From: UBA6623 sp965226435
Lineage (GTDB): Bacteria > Acidobacteriota > Terriglobia > Bryobacterales > UBA6623
Direction: 5' to 3'
NCBI GenBank assembly: GCA_965226435.1
Contig: CBDDCY010000008.1
Location: 186,001 to 250,000 of the forward strand
Length of the DNA: 64,000 bases
Part shown: piece by piece, positions 42,569-51,582 of the stretch
How the letters are laid out: each line of letters begins with the position of its first letter
Numbering within the stretch: position 1 is the first letter of the stretch
Program-made: the position numbers and the translations under genes
Notes under the pieces: generated by a model
Told to the model about the DNA's origin: nothing
Database searches by the model: none
What the model saw: the letters and a program-made list of their open reading frames with translations, nothing else

Positions 42569-42799
42569 ATGTGGGACTTCGCCGGACCAACTCTGAATGA
42601 AATCGTCAAATGGGTTGGCTACCTCATCGTCGCCGCGGTTATCTACGCGCTAGTGAAGGGTGGTGCCGAGATCCTGAAAGAGGGAGGTAAGGAATTTTGG
42701 CTCGAGGTCTTTCCTTTTCTCCGAAAGTTTGTAAGAGAGAAACGCGATACCACGCAGATTCCGCCGCCCTGGCCGGGACCAACGGCGTGCCGCCTCTAG
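42569..42799 (+). CDS. Small membrane ORF overlapping the STAND gene
   Basis: From the ATG at 42569: 76 residues, MWDFAGPTLNEIVKWVGYLI then more hydrophobic residues (VAAVIYALVKGGAEIL), then a basic amphipathic tail (FLRKFVREKRDTTQIPP). One membrane helix. Longer starts (GTG 42452) begin within repeat DNA. Its end overlaps the STAND gene by about 100 bp in another frame. A one-base insertion near 42765 would fuse REKRDTTQIPP to ALAGTNGVPPLA of the STAND protein, so it may be either the separate effector partner or the severed N-terminus of one protein. Confidence 0.55.
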   Translation: MWDFAGPTLNEIVKWVGYLIVAAVIYALVKGGAEILKEGGKEFWLEVFPFLRKFVREKRDTTQIPPPWPGPTACRL

Positions 42800-44619
42800 C
42801 CAGCTCAGCAGGCCCCACAGGTCTGGTCCCGCAACTGCGCGACCCTGTACCCGACTTCGTGGGCCGGGCCGACCATATCGAAACAATCACGGCTTGCTTG
42901 CGACAGCAACGCGGCGCGGCGATTAGCGCCATCGGCGGACAAGGCGGCGTCGGCAAGACCGAGCTGGCCTTCTACGTTGCCGGCCAGGTCCGTGATCTTT
43001 ACTCCGACGGGCACGTGCTGGTTAATCTACGCGGGCTTGACGCCAAACCCGCTACCCCCGCCGAGGCCATGCGCGACGTGCTGCTCGCTCTCATCCCGGA
43101 CCAAAAACTGCCCGACAACGACCAACATCTTACCGGGCTCTATCAAGGGCTGCTCGCCGAGCGCCGCGTGCTGATCTTGGCCGACAACGCGAAAGACAGC
43201 GCCCAGGTCGCCTCGCTCGTGCCGAAGCCGCCCTCGGCGATGCTAATTACCTCGCGGCAGTCGATCCCCTTGCCCGGCGTCGAGCCCGTAGATCTCGACC
43301 AGCTTGCCCCAGACGAGGCCGCCAAGCTGCTGCGGAAGAATGTGGGCGAGGACCGCGCGAGCGACGACGAAATCGCCCGCCTGGCCGAGTTGTGCGGCTA
43401 TCTGCCTTTGGCGTTGCGGGCGGCCGGCGAGCGCTTGGCCGGATCGAGGGCTCTGTCAACCGCGGCCTATCTCGATGGGCTCGAGCGCGATCGTGGAGAC
43501 TTGCGCTATCAGGGCAAGGAAGTCATGGCCGTCTTGGCGGAGAGCGTCGAGGCGCTCGGGCATGACCAAGCCGAGCTGGTCGAGAAATGGCGCTCGCTGG
43601 CCGTCTTCCCCGCGCCGTTCGATCGCCCGGCCGCGCAGGCCGTCGGGGAACTCGACGGCGAGGAGTTGGAGGTCCTGGTCAGCCGCAACCTGGTTCTCTT
43701 CGACGAGAAAGAAGAGCGCTTTCGGCTGCACGACCTGTTTCGCGACTTGGCCCGCCAGGGCTTGGCGGATGAAAACGAGTACGCCGCCGCCAAACGCCAT
43801 GCCGGGAATTTTCTGCGCGTAGCGGGCGCGGCCCACGATCGCTACCTCGAAGGCGACGAGGGCGTCCTTGACGGGCTGCAATTGTTCGATCGCGAACGGA
43901 CGCACATCGAAGCGGGGCAAGCGTGGGCCGCCGCGCACGCGCAAGATGATGACCAAGCGGCGCTACTCGCACAAGACTATCCTCTTCGGGCCGCCCTCAT
44001 CCTAGACCTGCGGCAGCACGCCCGCGACCGAATCGCCTGGCTCGAAACCTCCGCCCAGGCCGCCCGCAAACTGGGGAACCGGAAAGACGAAGGCATGGCG
44101 CTGGGGAACCTGGGCAACGCCTATAGCGAATTAGGGGAGACGCGCAAGGCGATCGAGTACTACGAGCAGGATCTCGCCATCGCCCGCGAGATCGGTGACC
44201 GCCGCGGCGAGGGCATGACGCTGGGGAACCTGGGCATCGCCTACCGCGAATTAGGGGAGACGCGCAAGGCGATCGAGTACTACGAGCAGGATCTCGCCAT
44301 CGCCCGCGAGACCGGCGACCGCCGCGGCGAGGGCCGGGCGCTGGGGAACCTGGGCGTCGCCTACCGCGAGTTAGGGGAGACGCGCAAGGCGATCGAGTAC
44401 CTCGAGCAGGTTCTCGACATCGCGCGCGAGACCGGCGACCGCCGCGGCGAGGGCGGTACCCTTCACAATCGCGCGACCGCGCTTGACAACTTGGGCCGTC
44501 GCGAAGAGGCGATCGCCGATGCACGGGCCGCCCTGGCGATTTACGAAGAGATCGAAGACCCCAACGCCGAAATGACCCGCCAACTGCTCACCCGCCTGGG
44601 CGCGCTCCCCGACGAGTAG
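42697..44619 (+). CDS. STAND-type NTPase with TPR sensor domain
   Basis: 640 residues from the TTG at 42697, which has GGAGG at 42683-42687 upstream. The NB-ARC-like ATPase core shows Walker A GGQGGVGKT (80-88), Walker B RVLILAD (157-163), the TSR sensor (185-187) and GYLPLALRAAG (234 on, the GxP motif), followed by a winged helix (FRLHDLFRDLA near 343). The C-terminal ~170 residues are TPRs, three nearly identical. STAND proteins sit idle until a ligand binds the repeats, then oligomerise; many bacterial ones are antiviral (Avs-like). No effector domain is fused in this frame, but a membrane ORF overlaps the start. Antiviral role is inferred. Confidence 0.85.
   Translation: MARGLSFSPKVCKRETRYHADSAALAGTNGVPPLASSAGPTGLVPQLRDPVPDFVGRADHIETITACLRQQRGAAISAIGGQGGVGKTELAFYVAGQVRDLYSDGHVLVNLRGLDAKPATPAEAMRDVLLALIPDQKLPDNDQHLTGLYQGLLAERRVLILADNAKDSAQVASLVPKPPSAMLITSRQSIPLPGVEPVDLDQLAPDEAAKLLRKNVGEDRASDDEIARLAELCGYLPLALRAAGERLAGSRALSTAAYLDGLERDRGDLRYQGKEVMAVLAESVEALGHDQAELVEKWRSLAVFPAPFDRPAAQAVGELDGEELEVLVSRNLVLFDEKEERFRLHDLFRDLARQGLADENEYAAAKRHAGNFLRVAGAAHDRYLEGDEGVLDGLQLFDRERTHIEAGQAWAAAHAQDDDQAALLAQDYPLRAALILDLRQHARDRIAWLETSAQAARKLGNRKDEGMALGNLGNAYSELGETRKAIEYYEQDLAIAREIGDRRGEGMTLGNLGIAYRELGETRKAIEYYEQDLAIARETGDRRGEGRALGNLGVAYRELGETRKAIEYLEQVLDIARETGDRRGEGGTLHNRATALDNLGRREEAIADARAALAIYEEIEDPNAEMTRQLLTRLGALPDE
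44101..44460 (+). repeat. Three 120-bp tandem repeats inside the STAND gene
   Basis: Units 44101-44220, 44221-44340 and 44341-44460 are exactly 120 bp and encode 40-residue TPR units (GNLGxAYRELGETRKAIEYY). The first two differ at about eight positions. The DNA-level similarity points to recent duplication or gene conversion. Confidence 0.95.
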
Positions 44620-45110
44620 AGGCGGCCCGGCCCGACCGGTTTGTATTCGCGGTTCCGCTTGTTTTTGGGCGGGAGCGGTTTTGGAGGAAATTAGGAGTTG
44701 GCCCGTCGCTCGCGCTCTGGGCTCCGAATCCGTGGTTGAGGTTTTGTGGTTCCTTGCCGGCGGCTGCATGAGCCTGGAACGCCGCCGGCGGGTCAAGTCC
44801 GCGAACTTCTCGGTTACGTTACGCAGGCCAACGCCCAACCCGTGGCGCGCGCACTCCTGCGTGCCGTGTCGCCACTCCTGGCGACATCTCTTCTCCCCAA
44901 ACCGTCAAACGCCCGCCCCCATCACAACCCGGCCAACGGCTCACGGTTCACGTAATTCGGCGACACGTACCCCGGCGACACGTACCCCGGCGACACGGAA
45001 CAACCCATCACGCCAAAACAAAAAATATTTCCCCTGTATTCCCAACAACTTAGAAAATCCAACCCCCCGTAACCCCTTCCCCCCTGCCGTATCCTGGTAA
45101 CGAGGAAGCC
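44620..45110. repeat. Spacer with family-A copy 4 and arm F
   Basis: No gene is supported. Family A copy 4 lies at 44842-44885: a degraded GCAC...GTGC stem, then GTCGCCA-CTCC-TGGCGAC (44868-44885). It is followed at 44951-45000 by arm F: AATTCGGCGACACGTACCCC with the 15-bp unit CGGCGACACGTACCC tandemly doubled. The order core-then-arm equals one half of the element at 2751-2991, so this is a truncated copy. AT-rich and C-rich runs fill 45010-45090. Confidence 0.62.
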
Positions 45111-45965
45111 ATGGCTACCAATAACCAAATCCGCGCCAATCGCGAAAACGCCAAAAATTCCAGCGGACCCCGCACCGCCGCCGGCAAGACCCGCTCGTCC
45201 AAAAACGCTCTCAAGCACGGCCTGCTCTCCCAAGACGCCGTCCTGCCCGGCGAAGACCCCGCCGACTTCGACCGCCAACTCTCCGCTCTCGAAGACTGGG
45301 TTTCCCCCCGCAACCCTCTCGAACGCGAAATCTGCCGCCAAATCACCGACGCCTCTTGGCGCATGCAGCGCCTCTCGCGCATCGAGACGGCTATCATCAC
45401 CGCCAACATCAACCACGCCCGCCGCCACAACCGCCAGTTCGACCCCGACGTCGAACTCGACCGCCAAGGCCAAACCAAGCTGCTCGGCGAAGCCATGATC
45501 GGCCACACCAACTCCGTCGTCCAACTCTCCCGCTATGACGGACATCTCACCCGCCGTTTCTACCGCGCGGTGCAACTGCTCACCGACATCCGCCAAGGCG
45601 ATCAAAAATCCCGCGAGGCCCGCGAGGCCCGCAACAAAGGTGATTACGGCTTCGACGTCTACGACCCCGCCGCCCCACCCGAGCTGCAACATCGCTACGT
45701 CCCCGCCAACCCCGACGTCATCAACCGCGCCGCCCCAGACCGCGCCGTCCAAGAGCACGCCGTCCCAAACCGCGCCTTCCAAGAGCGCGTCGTCCCAAAC
45801 CGAGCCGCGCGCGTAAGCAAGCGGTATCCGACGCCCCCCCAAGACCATCAGGAAGGTAGCGGACCCGAAACATCCCAAGACCCCACCCCCACCAGCCACC
45901 GCGTCCGAACCAGCCACCCGGTCCCCACAACCACCCCCGCGAAACCCCCGCCACCCCTAAGCTAG
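45111..45965 (+). CDS. SGPRT...HGL family protein with repeat-derived C-terminus
   Basis: 284 residues. The first 55 match a family that I know as highly multicopy in Solibacter-like genomes: IRANRENAKNSSGPRTAAGK then RSSKNALKHGLLSQDAVLPG and EDPADFDRQL. A helical middle follows (ICRQITDASWRMQRLSRIET). The function of the family is unknown. From about residue 205 the sequence becomes Pro-rich. It includes about two and a half copies of a 30-bp unit (45729-45806) and the in-frame family-D repeat (NRAARVSKRYP), so the tail is built from repeat DNA. AACGAGG lies a few bases upstream of the ATG. Confidence 0.75.
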   Translation: MATNNQIRANRENAKNSSGPRTAAGKTRSSKNALKHGLLSQDAVLPGEDPADFDRQLSALEDWVSPRNPLEREICRQITDASWRMQRLSRIETAIITANINHARRHNRQFDPDVELDRQGQTKLLGEAMIGHTNSVVQLSRYDGHLTRRFYRAVQLLTDIRQGDQKSREAREARNKGDYGFDVYDPAAPPELQHRYVPANPDVINRAAPDRAVQEHAVPNRAFQERVVPNRAARVSKRYPTPPQDHQEGSGPETSQDPTPTSHRVRTSHPVPTTTPAKPPPPLS

Positions 45966-46377
45966 CGGCCAACACCGCCCGACAGCGGAAGCCCCCACCC
46001 AAACGCCACACCTCCATCCAAATCTTCGAAAAAACCCCAAAAAAACACCCAAAAACCAAATCCAATCAATCCCCCGCCCAAAAACCCCTCAAACCCGCCC
46101 AAGCCCAACTCCGACCCAAGCCCCCCACCCGCAATCCGCCCAAGTAACACCCGTACCACCCCATCCCAGAGCATCCAAACCCCCGTCAACCCCCAGCTGA
46201 AACAATATAAACCACTTAATATCAATAACTTAAATAGATCAACCTCGCCCCCAAAAACAACCATACGAACCCAATCCCATCCAACACCGGCCTAACCAAA
46301 GAGCCGGCCCACCTCTGCAAATGTCGTCATATGGCACACACCGGTCGGTGTGTTTCGGGCGTTCGAATGCCGACGTC
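45966..46377. other. Strand-asymmetric A/C-rich intergenic tract
   Basis: This convergent spacer has almost no G or T on the plus strand in its first part: in 46021-46140 I count 8 G and 9 T in 120 bases. It then becomes AT-rich (about 46198-46245), rare in this genome. No gene is supported; the long Gly-rich minus ORF here is an effect of composition. Confidence 0.6.
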
Positions 46378-46746
46378 TTACCTCGGCTGCTCCTCTAGCG
46401 GCGTAATCGCCAGTTGGTCGCCGACTTCCATGCCGGTCTCGGCGGCGAGGCCCGCTGTTAGCTCGACTACGCTGCGGGCCCGCCAGCTCATCGCCATGCG
46501 TGACTTCTTCATGGCCGGCACGATCTTCGTTACGCGCTTGTGCTTGTCAATGAAGATGACGTCAATGGGGAACTGCATGCGGAAGGTGTGAACGGCCTCG
46601 CAAGGGATGATCCACAGGCCCTCTCCCTTGGGAAGGCTCTCGTGTTTCAGCAGCCCGGTCCGGCGCGTCTCGCTCGTATCGCTGAGCGTGACGCGGTCGG
46701 CGACGGCAACCTGTTTTGTTTCGTTGAATACGCGAACAATTGACAT
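46378..46746 (-). CDS. DUF192 family protein
   Basis: A 122-residue DUF192 (PF02643) protein. Family marks: RRTGLLKHESLPKGEGLWII, CEAVHTFRMQFPIDVIFIDK, and the closing VVELTAGLAAETGMEVGDQL. Most relatives are exported small beta-barrels of unknown role; this one lacks a signal peptide. Lone gene ending in a convergent spacer. Confidence 0.93.
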   Translation of the reverse strand: MSIVRVFNETKQVAVADRVTLSDTSETRRTGLLKHESLPKGEGLWIIPCEAVHTFRMQFPIDVIFIDKHKRVTKIVPAMKKSRMAMSWRARSVVELTAGLAAETGMEVGDQLAITPLEEQPR

Positions 46747-46836
46747 AACGTTTACCGCACCGGCCGCTTTCCTCCGTAGGGCCGTTCCGGGGCTCCCGGC
46801 GGGCCGTCGATTAGCCGCCGTGATCGGCTGGTCGGG

Positions 46837-47985
46837 CTATACCTTCTTCCCCGCCACGGGGAGATTGTCGTCGACCATCTGTTGGTTATTCATCTCGGAA
46901 TTCACGGCCGCGATCAAAGGGTTTCTGAGCGCCCACAAGTACGCCTTGACCGGGATCTTCATCGGGCCGGGCATGGCTTTCTCAATCAGCGCGACACGCT
47001 TGGGGTCATCCGGTGGATAGTTCTTCCGCCCATGGTGCACCGGACGCGCCACCTTCATGGCGATCACGCCCAAGTCCGCGGCGTGGGCCTTGGCCATGGT
47101 CTCGTCCATGAACGAGTGGTTCACAATGTTGTAGGCGACCATCGAGACCGAATAGGCGCCGGCATCCACCACGCCCTGCAAGACGCGCGCCGGGTCGCTA
47201 TGGGACGAAGCGCCTAAGTGCCGAACCTTTCCGGCCTTTTTGAGCCGTTCAAAAGCTTCGAAAATCTCGGGGAACTTCGTCACCTCGTCATAACTCGAGG
47301 CCCCGTGCGGACACATCAAGATATCGAGGTAGTCCGTTCCAAGCCGCTTGAGGCTTTCTTCCACTGACCGAATGACCACATCGCGATAGTTGGCGGGCCG
47401 GTCGATTGTATCGGGGAAGCGATCTTCCATGACGCGGCTGAGCGTGACGTCCTGATACTCCTTGCGCTGACTCTTGAAGTAATTGCCGAAGTAATTCTCG
47501 ACAAGCGCCGGGGCGTCGGCCAGGCGTTCTCGCACCTCGCCGTCGATCTTCGCCTTTTCGGAAGCGGAGAGGCCTTCGTACAGCTCTCGTAACGCCCGAT
47601 TGCGGTTGATGTCCCATGGGCTGACTTTGCTCGCCAGGAAAACTTTCTCGCGTTTGCTGCTTCCCGCGATGACTCGCGAATAACCGAGTTCGCTTTGGCC
47701 CTTGCCGTAGGAGGCCGCGGTGTCGAGATAGTTGAGGCCGCGTTCGATGGCGGTTTCGACGTGACTATGGTTGGTGGGGGTAATCGTACTGCCGCCGCAA
47801 ACGACTTCGGAGATCATGAAGTTCGTCCGTCCGAGGCGACGATAGGCCATGCCGTCCCGGCGGTTTCGCCATTCGCCGGCCGCATTCTCGGGGGCGGCCT
47901 TCGCTTTTCCCGCCAGCGCGGCGGACAGAGCCGCGGCGGTCGAAGCGGTAAGAAACTCCCGTCGAGTGGAGCCGGATTTGAGCAT
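46837..47985 (-). CDS. Tat-exported aldo/keto reductase
   Basis: 382 residues. The N-terminus STRREFLTASTAAALSAALA is a twin-arginine signal. The mature part is an AKR barrel: MAYRRLGRTNFMISEVVCGG, the catalytic Asp and Tyr in LDTAASYGKGQSE, Lys in FLASKVS, and His in DILMCPHG. A mid-protein insert of about 60 residues (from ELYEGLSASEKAKIDGEV) is longer than in E. coli YghZ-like enzymes. It likely folds with NADPH in the cytoplasm before export, as for other Tat AKRs; the substrate is not known. It is divergent from the PSD1 gene. Confidence 0.88.
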   Translation of the reverse strand: MLKSGSTRREFLTASTAAALSAALAGKAKAAPENAAGEWRNRRDGMAYRRLGRTNFMISEVVCGGSTITPTNHSHVETAIERGLNYLDTAASYGKGQSELGYSRVIAGSSKREKVFLASKVSPWDINRNRALRELYEGLSASEKAKIDGEVRERLADAPALVENYFGNYFKSQRKEYQDVTLSRVMEDRFPDTIDRPANYRDVVIRSVEESLKRLGTDYLDILMCPHGASSYDEVTKFPEIFEAFERLKKAGKVRHLGASSHSDPARVLQGVVDAGAYSVSMVAYNIVNHSFMDETMAKAHAADLGVIAMKVARPVHHGRKNYPPDDPKRVALIEKAMPGPMKIPVKAYLWALRNPLIAAVNSEMNNQQMVDDNLPVAGKKV

Positions 47986-48246
47986 GGGCCTATTCTAGCC
48001 CGCTTTTCGTCTCGCGGGGCGGCGCGGTGTGGCAATCAGACTGCAACGAATCGGGGGGCGGAGCAGGCCGCGTCGGTAGAGCTTTATCGGGCCGCGTGCC
48101 CCCTTGGGAGAGTCCCAGGCGGTTGCCTGCGGCGTCCGCGCTCGCTACTCTTGAAAGCGAGAACATGGATGATCGCCGCTTCGTCGCCGCGGTCGACCGA
48201 TTCGTCGAATTTTTCAGGCCCGCCCCGACCGCGGGGGCCGATAGGT

Positions 48247-51200
48247 ATGGATGAGATGACCCACTATCTAAGTCGCCGAACCAACTCGATTTCCTGGATC
48301 ACCGCGCTCTGTCTGATCGCTCTTCTTCCGACGCTCGCCGCCGAGCCTCGGATCGACCAGCCTGTCAGCTTCAACCGCGATATCCGCCCCATCATGTCCG
48401 ACACGTGTTTCCGCTGTCACGGGCCGGACAAGAACGCCCGGATGATGAACCTGCGGCTCGATATTCGTGAAGAGGCCTTGAAGAAGACCGCCACCGGCGT
48501 CACCCCGATCGTCCCCGGCAACCCCGAGGAAAGCGCCATCGTCGCGCGCATCTTCACCGAGGATCCGGCGCGCTTGATGCCGCCGAGCTATTCGCACAAG
48601 GAATTGACCGACGAGCAGAAAGAGACCGTTCGCCGTTGGGTGGCCGAGGGCGCGAAATACGAAGGCCACTGGGCTTTTCAGCCGCTCACCCAGCCGCCGG
48701 TTCCCCAGGGCGCCCAAAGCTCGGCTCCGATTCGCAACCCGATCGACTCGTTCGTCCAAGCGCGCCTGGCGGATGAAGGCCTTAATCCTTCCAAGGAAGC
48801 CGACAAGACCACTTTGATTCGCCGCGTGAACTTTGATCTGACAGGGCTGCCGCCGACGTCGGCCGAAGTCAAGGCCTTTCTCGCTGACTCCGACCCGCGG
48901 GCGTATGAAAAGGTCGTGGATCGCTTGCTGGCCTCTCCGCGCTACGCCGAAAAGCAGGCCATGCATTGGCTCGACGCGGCGCGTTACGGCGACACGAACG
49001 GTTTTCATGGCGACAATCCGGCGCCGACCTGGCCCTACCGCGACTACGTTCTTCGGTCGTTCCGCGACAACAAGCCTTTCGACCAATTCACCCGCGAGCA
49101 ATTGGCCGGCGACCTGATTCCCGATGCGACCGCGGCACAGAAAGTCGGGTCCGCCTTTAACCGCATCCATCGCACGTCGGGCGAGGGCGGCATTCAGGAC
49201 AAGGAATATCTCGCCAAATACGGCGCCGACCGCGTGCGCACCACCAGCGCGGTTTTCCTGGGCATCACCACCGGCTGCGCCGAGTGTCACGACCACAAGT
49301 TCGACCCCATCCTGACCAAGGATTTCTATTCGATGAAGGCGGTCTTCGCCGACCTCAAGGAAACCGGCATCGTCGGCAGCGGCGGTCCGAACGCCTACGG
49401 GACGAAGTTAGAATTGCCCAGCGATGAACAACGCAGCTCGCTGGAGGGGCTCACAGCGGAACTCGACGCCGTCAACAGCGAGATCGAAGCCAAGCTGAAA
49501 GGCTCCGATGAACGGCGGCGCGCGTGGGAAAAAGAGATTCTCGCGGCGCACGCGGCCGGCGACTTGGCCTGGCGCTATCAGAGTCCGCTTTCGGTCTCGA
49601 CCGCCAATGGCGCGAAGCTGACGATCTACAACGATGAGCTCGTTGAGGGCAATATTTACAACTATGACTACTACGGAGCCGGAAGCGCCAGCTTGGTCAC
49701 CGAACACCGCCGCGGCGACGGACTGATTGTCGCCTCCGGCCCCAATCCCGCCAACGAGACGTATACCGTAACCTTCAAGCCCGGCGAGGGTACTTGGACG
49801 GCGCTGGGCATCGACGTCATGCACGACGAAAGCCATCGCGGCGCTCGCGTCTCGCGCGGGGCGGACCGGTTCGTCCTCACCGAGGTTGAAGCCGAGCATT
49901 CGCTGGACGGAAAACAAGGCCCGGCGCCACTTTCGTTTGTTCTCGCCACCGCGAGTACGCTCTTTGCCGAAGAGCCCGAGCACCGCGCCATCGGGGCCAT
50001 CGACGACGACTCCGAAACCGGCTGGGGCGTCTCCAGCGGAGAAGGCGTCAACCCCTTCCTCGCCGTGCGCTTCACCGAACCGCTCGAAACGCAGGCCGAT
50101 TCGGTCTTGACGATTCGGTTGAAACACGAGAGCGTCTATCGGAGTGCGACAATCGGGCGTTTCCGCCTGGCGCTCAGCGCGGCCGAGCACTCTTGGCCGG
50201 AAATCGGGTTGACTTTCGACAAGCTTCGCCTGCGGCCGCCCGACTCCGATGAGGGCAGCATGATCCGAGCCGTCGAGAAAGGCCTGCCGTTCAAAGTTCT
50301 CGAAGCTCTGCAAGCGCCCGAGGCCGACCGCGACGAGAAACAACAAAAGGCCGTCGAAGGCCACTTCGTTTGGGAAACGTCGGAATTCGAGGCTCTCACC
50401 GTGCGCCGGGCGAAACTCGACGCCAAGATCGGCGCTCTCAAGCGGGCCATACCGCGAGTGGTCGTCAGCCAATCGACCCACCCGCATGTGACGCGGATCC
50501 TTGCGCGGGGCAACTGGATGGACGATTCCGGGCCGATCGTCGCGCCCGCCGCCCCCGAGTTCCTGGGCAAAGCCGGAGAGACCAACGGACGCACCACGCG
50601 CCTTGATTTCGCCAACTGGATGGTGGCGGACGCCAACCCGCTCCCCTCGCGCGTATTCGTCAATCGCCTGTGGAATAACCTTTTCGGCACCGGTTTGTCG
50701 AAAGTCCTCGACGACCTCGGCTCGCAGGGCGAATGGCCCATTCACTTGGAATTGCTCGACTGGTTGGCCGCGGAATTTCGCGACCCGACGTGGCGGGCCG
50801 ACGGCGCTCATCGCTGGGACGTCAAGCACATCATTCGAACGATCGTTAGCAGCCACACCTATCGCCAGTCCTCGTTGAGCACGCCCGAACTCGAGGCGCG
50901 CGACGGTGAGAATCGACTGCTGGCACGACAGAGTCGTTACCGCATCGAGGCGGAAAATGTACGCGACATGGCCCTGGCCGTCTCCGGTCTGTTGGTCGAC
51001 AAATTCGGCGGCCCCAGCGTTCGGCCTCCTCAGCCCGAGCGCTATTTGGCCGCCATGAATTTCCCCAAGCGCGCCTACTCCGCCGGCCGCGGGGACGATC
51101 TTTACCGCCGCGGACTCTACACCTATTGGCAAAGGACATTTCTGCACCCGGGGCTGATGCTCTTCGACGCGCCCAGCCGCGAGGAGTGCACCGTGAATCG

Positions 51201-51558
51201 GTCGCGCTCCAATACGCCCTTGCAGGCCCTGGTTTTGTTGAACGACCCGGTCTTCGTCGAGGCCGCCCGCGTTTTCGCGCAGAATGTGATCGGCTCGGCG
51301 AAGGATTTCGACGGCCGTCTGGACCGCGCGTTTTGGGACGCGGTAAGTCGTTCGCCTTCCGCCGACGAACGAAAGATGTTGCGCGCCTTGTACGACAGCA
51401 GCTTGGCGCGGTTCGAAAAGGACACGGCCGCCGCGCGCGAGTTCTTGGCCGCCGGCGAAGCGCCCCACCCCGAAAGTTTCGATGTGCCGCAATTGGCCGC
51501 GATGACCACCGTGACGCGGGCCGTGCTCAACCTGCACGAAACGATTACGAGGAATTAG
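48247..51558 (+). CDS. PSD1 / planctomycete-type cytochrome c domain protein (DUF1549, DUF1553)
   Basis: About 1103 residues from the ATG at 48247 (48256 is an alternative). Signal peptide LIALLPTLAA. PSCyt1-type domain with haem motif C54-x2-C57-H (CFRCHGPDKNARMMNLRLD). DUF1549 follows (NFDLTGLPPTSAEVKAFL, HWLDAARYGDTNGFHGD) with a second CAECH at 344-348. A central beta region (about 440-750) and DUF1553 (DFANWMVADANPLPSRVFVN, FNWPKR-like block, CTVNRSRSNTPLQALVLLND) complete it. Usually paired with a DUF1501 gene, as here (24 bp apart). Role in extracellular polysaccharide breakdown or electron transfer is only proposed. Confidence 0.94.
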   Translation: MDEMTHYLSRRTNSISWITALCLIALLPTLAAEPRIDQPVSFNRDIRPIMSDTCFRCHGPDKNARMMNLRLDIREEALKKTATGVTPIVPGNPEESAIVARIFTEDPARLMPPSYSHKELTDEQKETVRRWVAEGAKYEGHWAFQPLTQPPVPQGAQSSAPIRNPIDSFVQARLADEGLNPSKEADKTTLIRRVNFDLTGLPPTSAEVKAFLADSDPRAYEKVVDRLLASPRYAEKQAMHWLDAARYGDTNGFHGDNPAPTWPYRDYVLRSFRDNKPFDQFTREQLAGDLIPDATAAQKVGSAFNRIHRTSGEGGIQDKEYLAKYGADRVRTTSAVFLGITTGCAECHDHKFDPILTKDFYSMKAVFADLKETGIVGSGGPNAYGTKLELPSDEQRSSLEGLTAELDAVNSEIEAKLKGSDERRRAWEKEILAAHAAGDLAWRYQSPLSVSTANGAKLTIYNDELVEGNIYNYDYYGAGSASLVTEHRRGDGLIVASGPNPANETYTVTFKPGEGTWTALGIDVMHDESHRGARVSRGADRFVLTEVEAEHSLDGKQGPAPLSFVLATASTLFAEEPEHRAIGAIDDDSETGWGVSSGEGVNPFLAVRFTEPLETQADSVLTIRLKHESVYRSATIGRFRLALSAAEHSWPEIGLTFDKLRLRPPDSDEGSMIRAVEKGLPFKVLEALQAPEADRDEKQQKAVEGHFVWETSEFEALTVRRAKLDAKIGALKRAIPRVVVSQSTHPHVTRILARGNWMDDSGPIVAPAAPEFLGKAGETNGRTTRLDFANWMVADANPLPSRVFVNRLWNNLFGTGLSKVLDDLGSQGEWPIHLELLDWLAAEFRDPTWRADGAHRWDVKHIIRTIVSSHTYRQSSLSTPELEARDGENRLLARQSRYRIEAENVRDMALAVSGLLVDKFGGPSVRPPQPERYLAAMNFPKRAYSAGRGDDLYRRGLYTYWQRTFLHPGLMLFDAPSREECTVNRSRSNTPLQALVLLNDPVFVEAARVFAQNVIGSAKDFDGRLDRAFWDAVSRSPSADERKMLRALYDSSLARFEKDTAAAREFLAAGEAPHPESFDVPQLAAMTTVTRAVLNLHETITRN

Positions 51559-51582
51559 GCACAAGGAATCAGAGGGACGATC

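Noticed and set aside
44101..44460. Tandem repeats as a CRISPR array
   Set aside because: Units are 120 bp, directly adjacent, in frame and coding for TPRs; no spacers.
44922..45917. 331-codon minus-strand ORF rich in Gly and Val
   Set aside because: Opposes the SGPRT...HGL gene. Its SPGYVSPNYV repeats and YARGSVW stretch are translations of palindromic repeat DNA.
46330..46375. GTTCGAATGCC as a tRNA T-loop
   Set aside because: No acceptor stem, anticodon arm or D arm can be formed around it.
48027..48254. Small plus-strand ORF in the AKR/PSD1 spacer
   Set aside because: No ribosome site, no family, and it overlaps the PSD1 start; likely just spacer.
49408..51564. 718-codon ORF on the minus strand
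   Set aside because: It is the antisense of the PSD1 gene, whose domains and haem motifs are clear. The length is an effect of GC-rich codon use.
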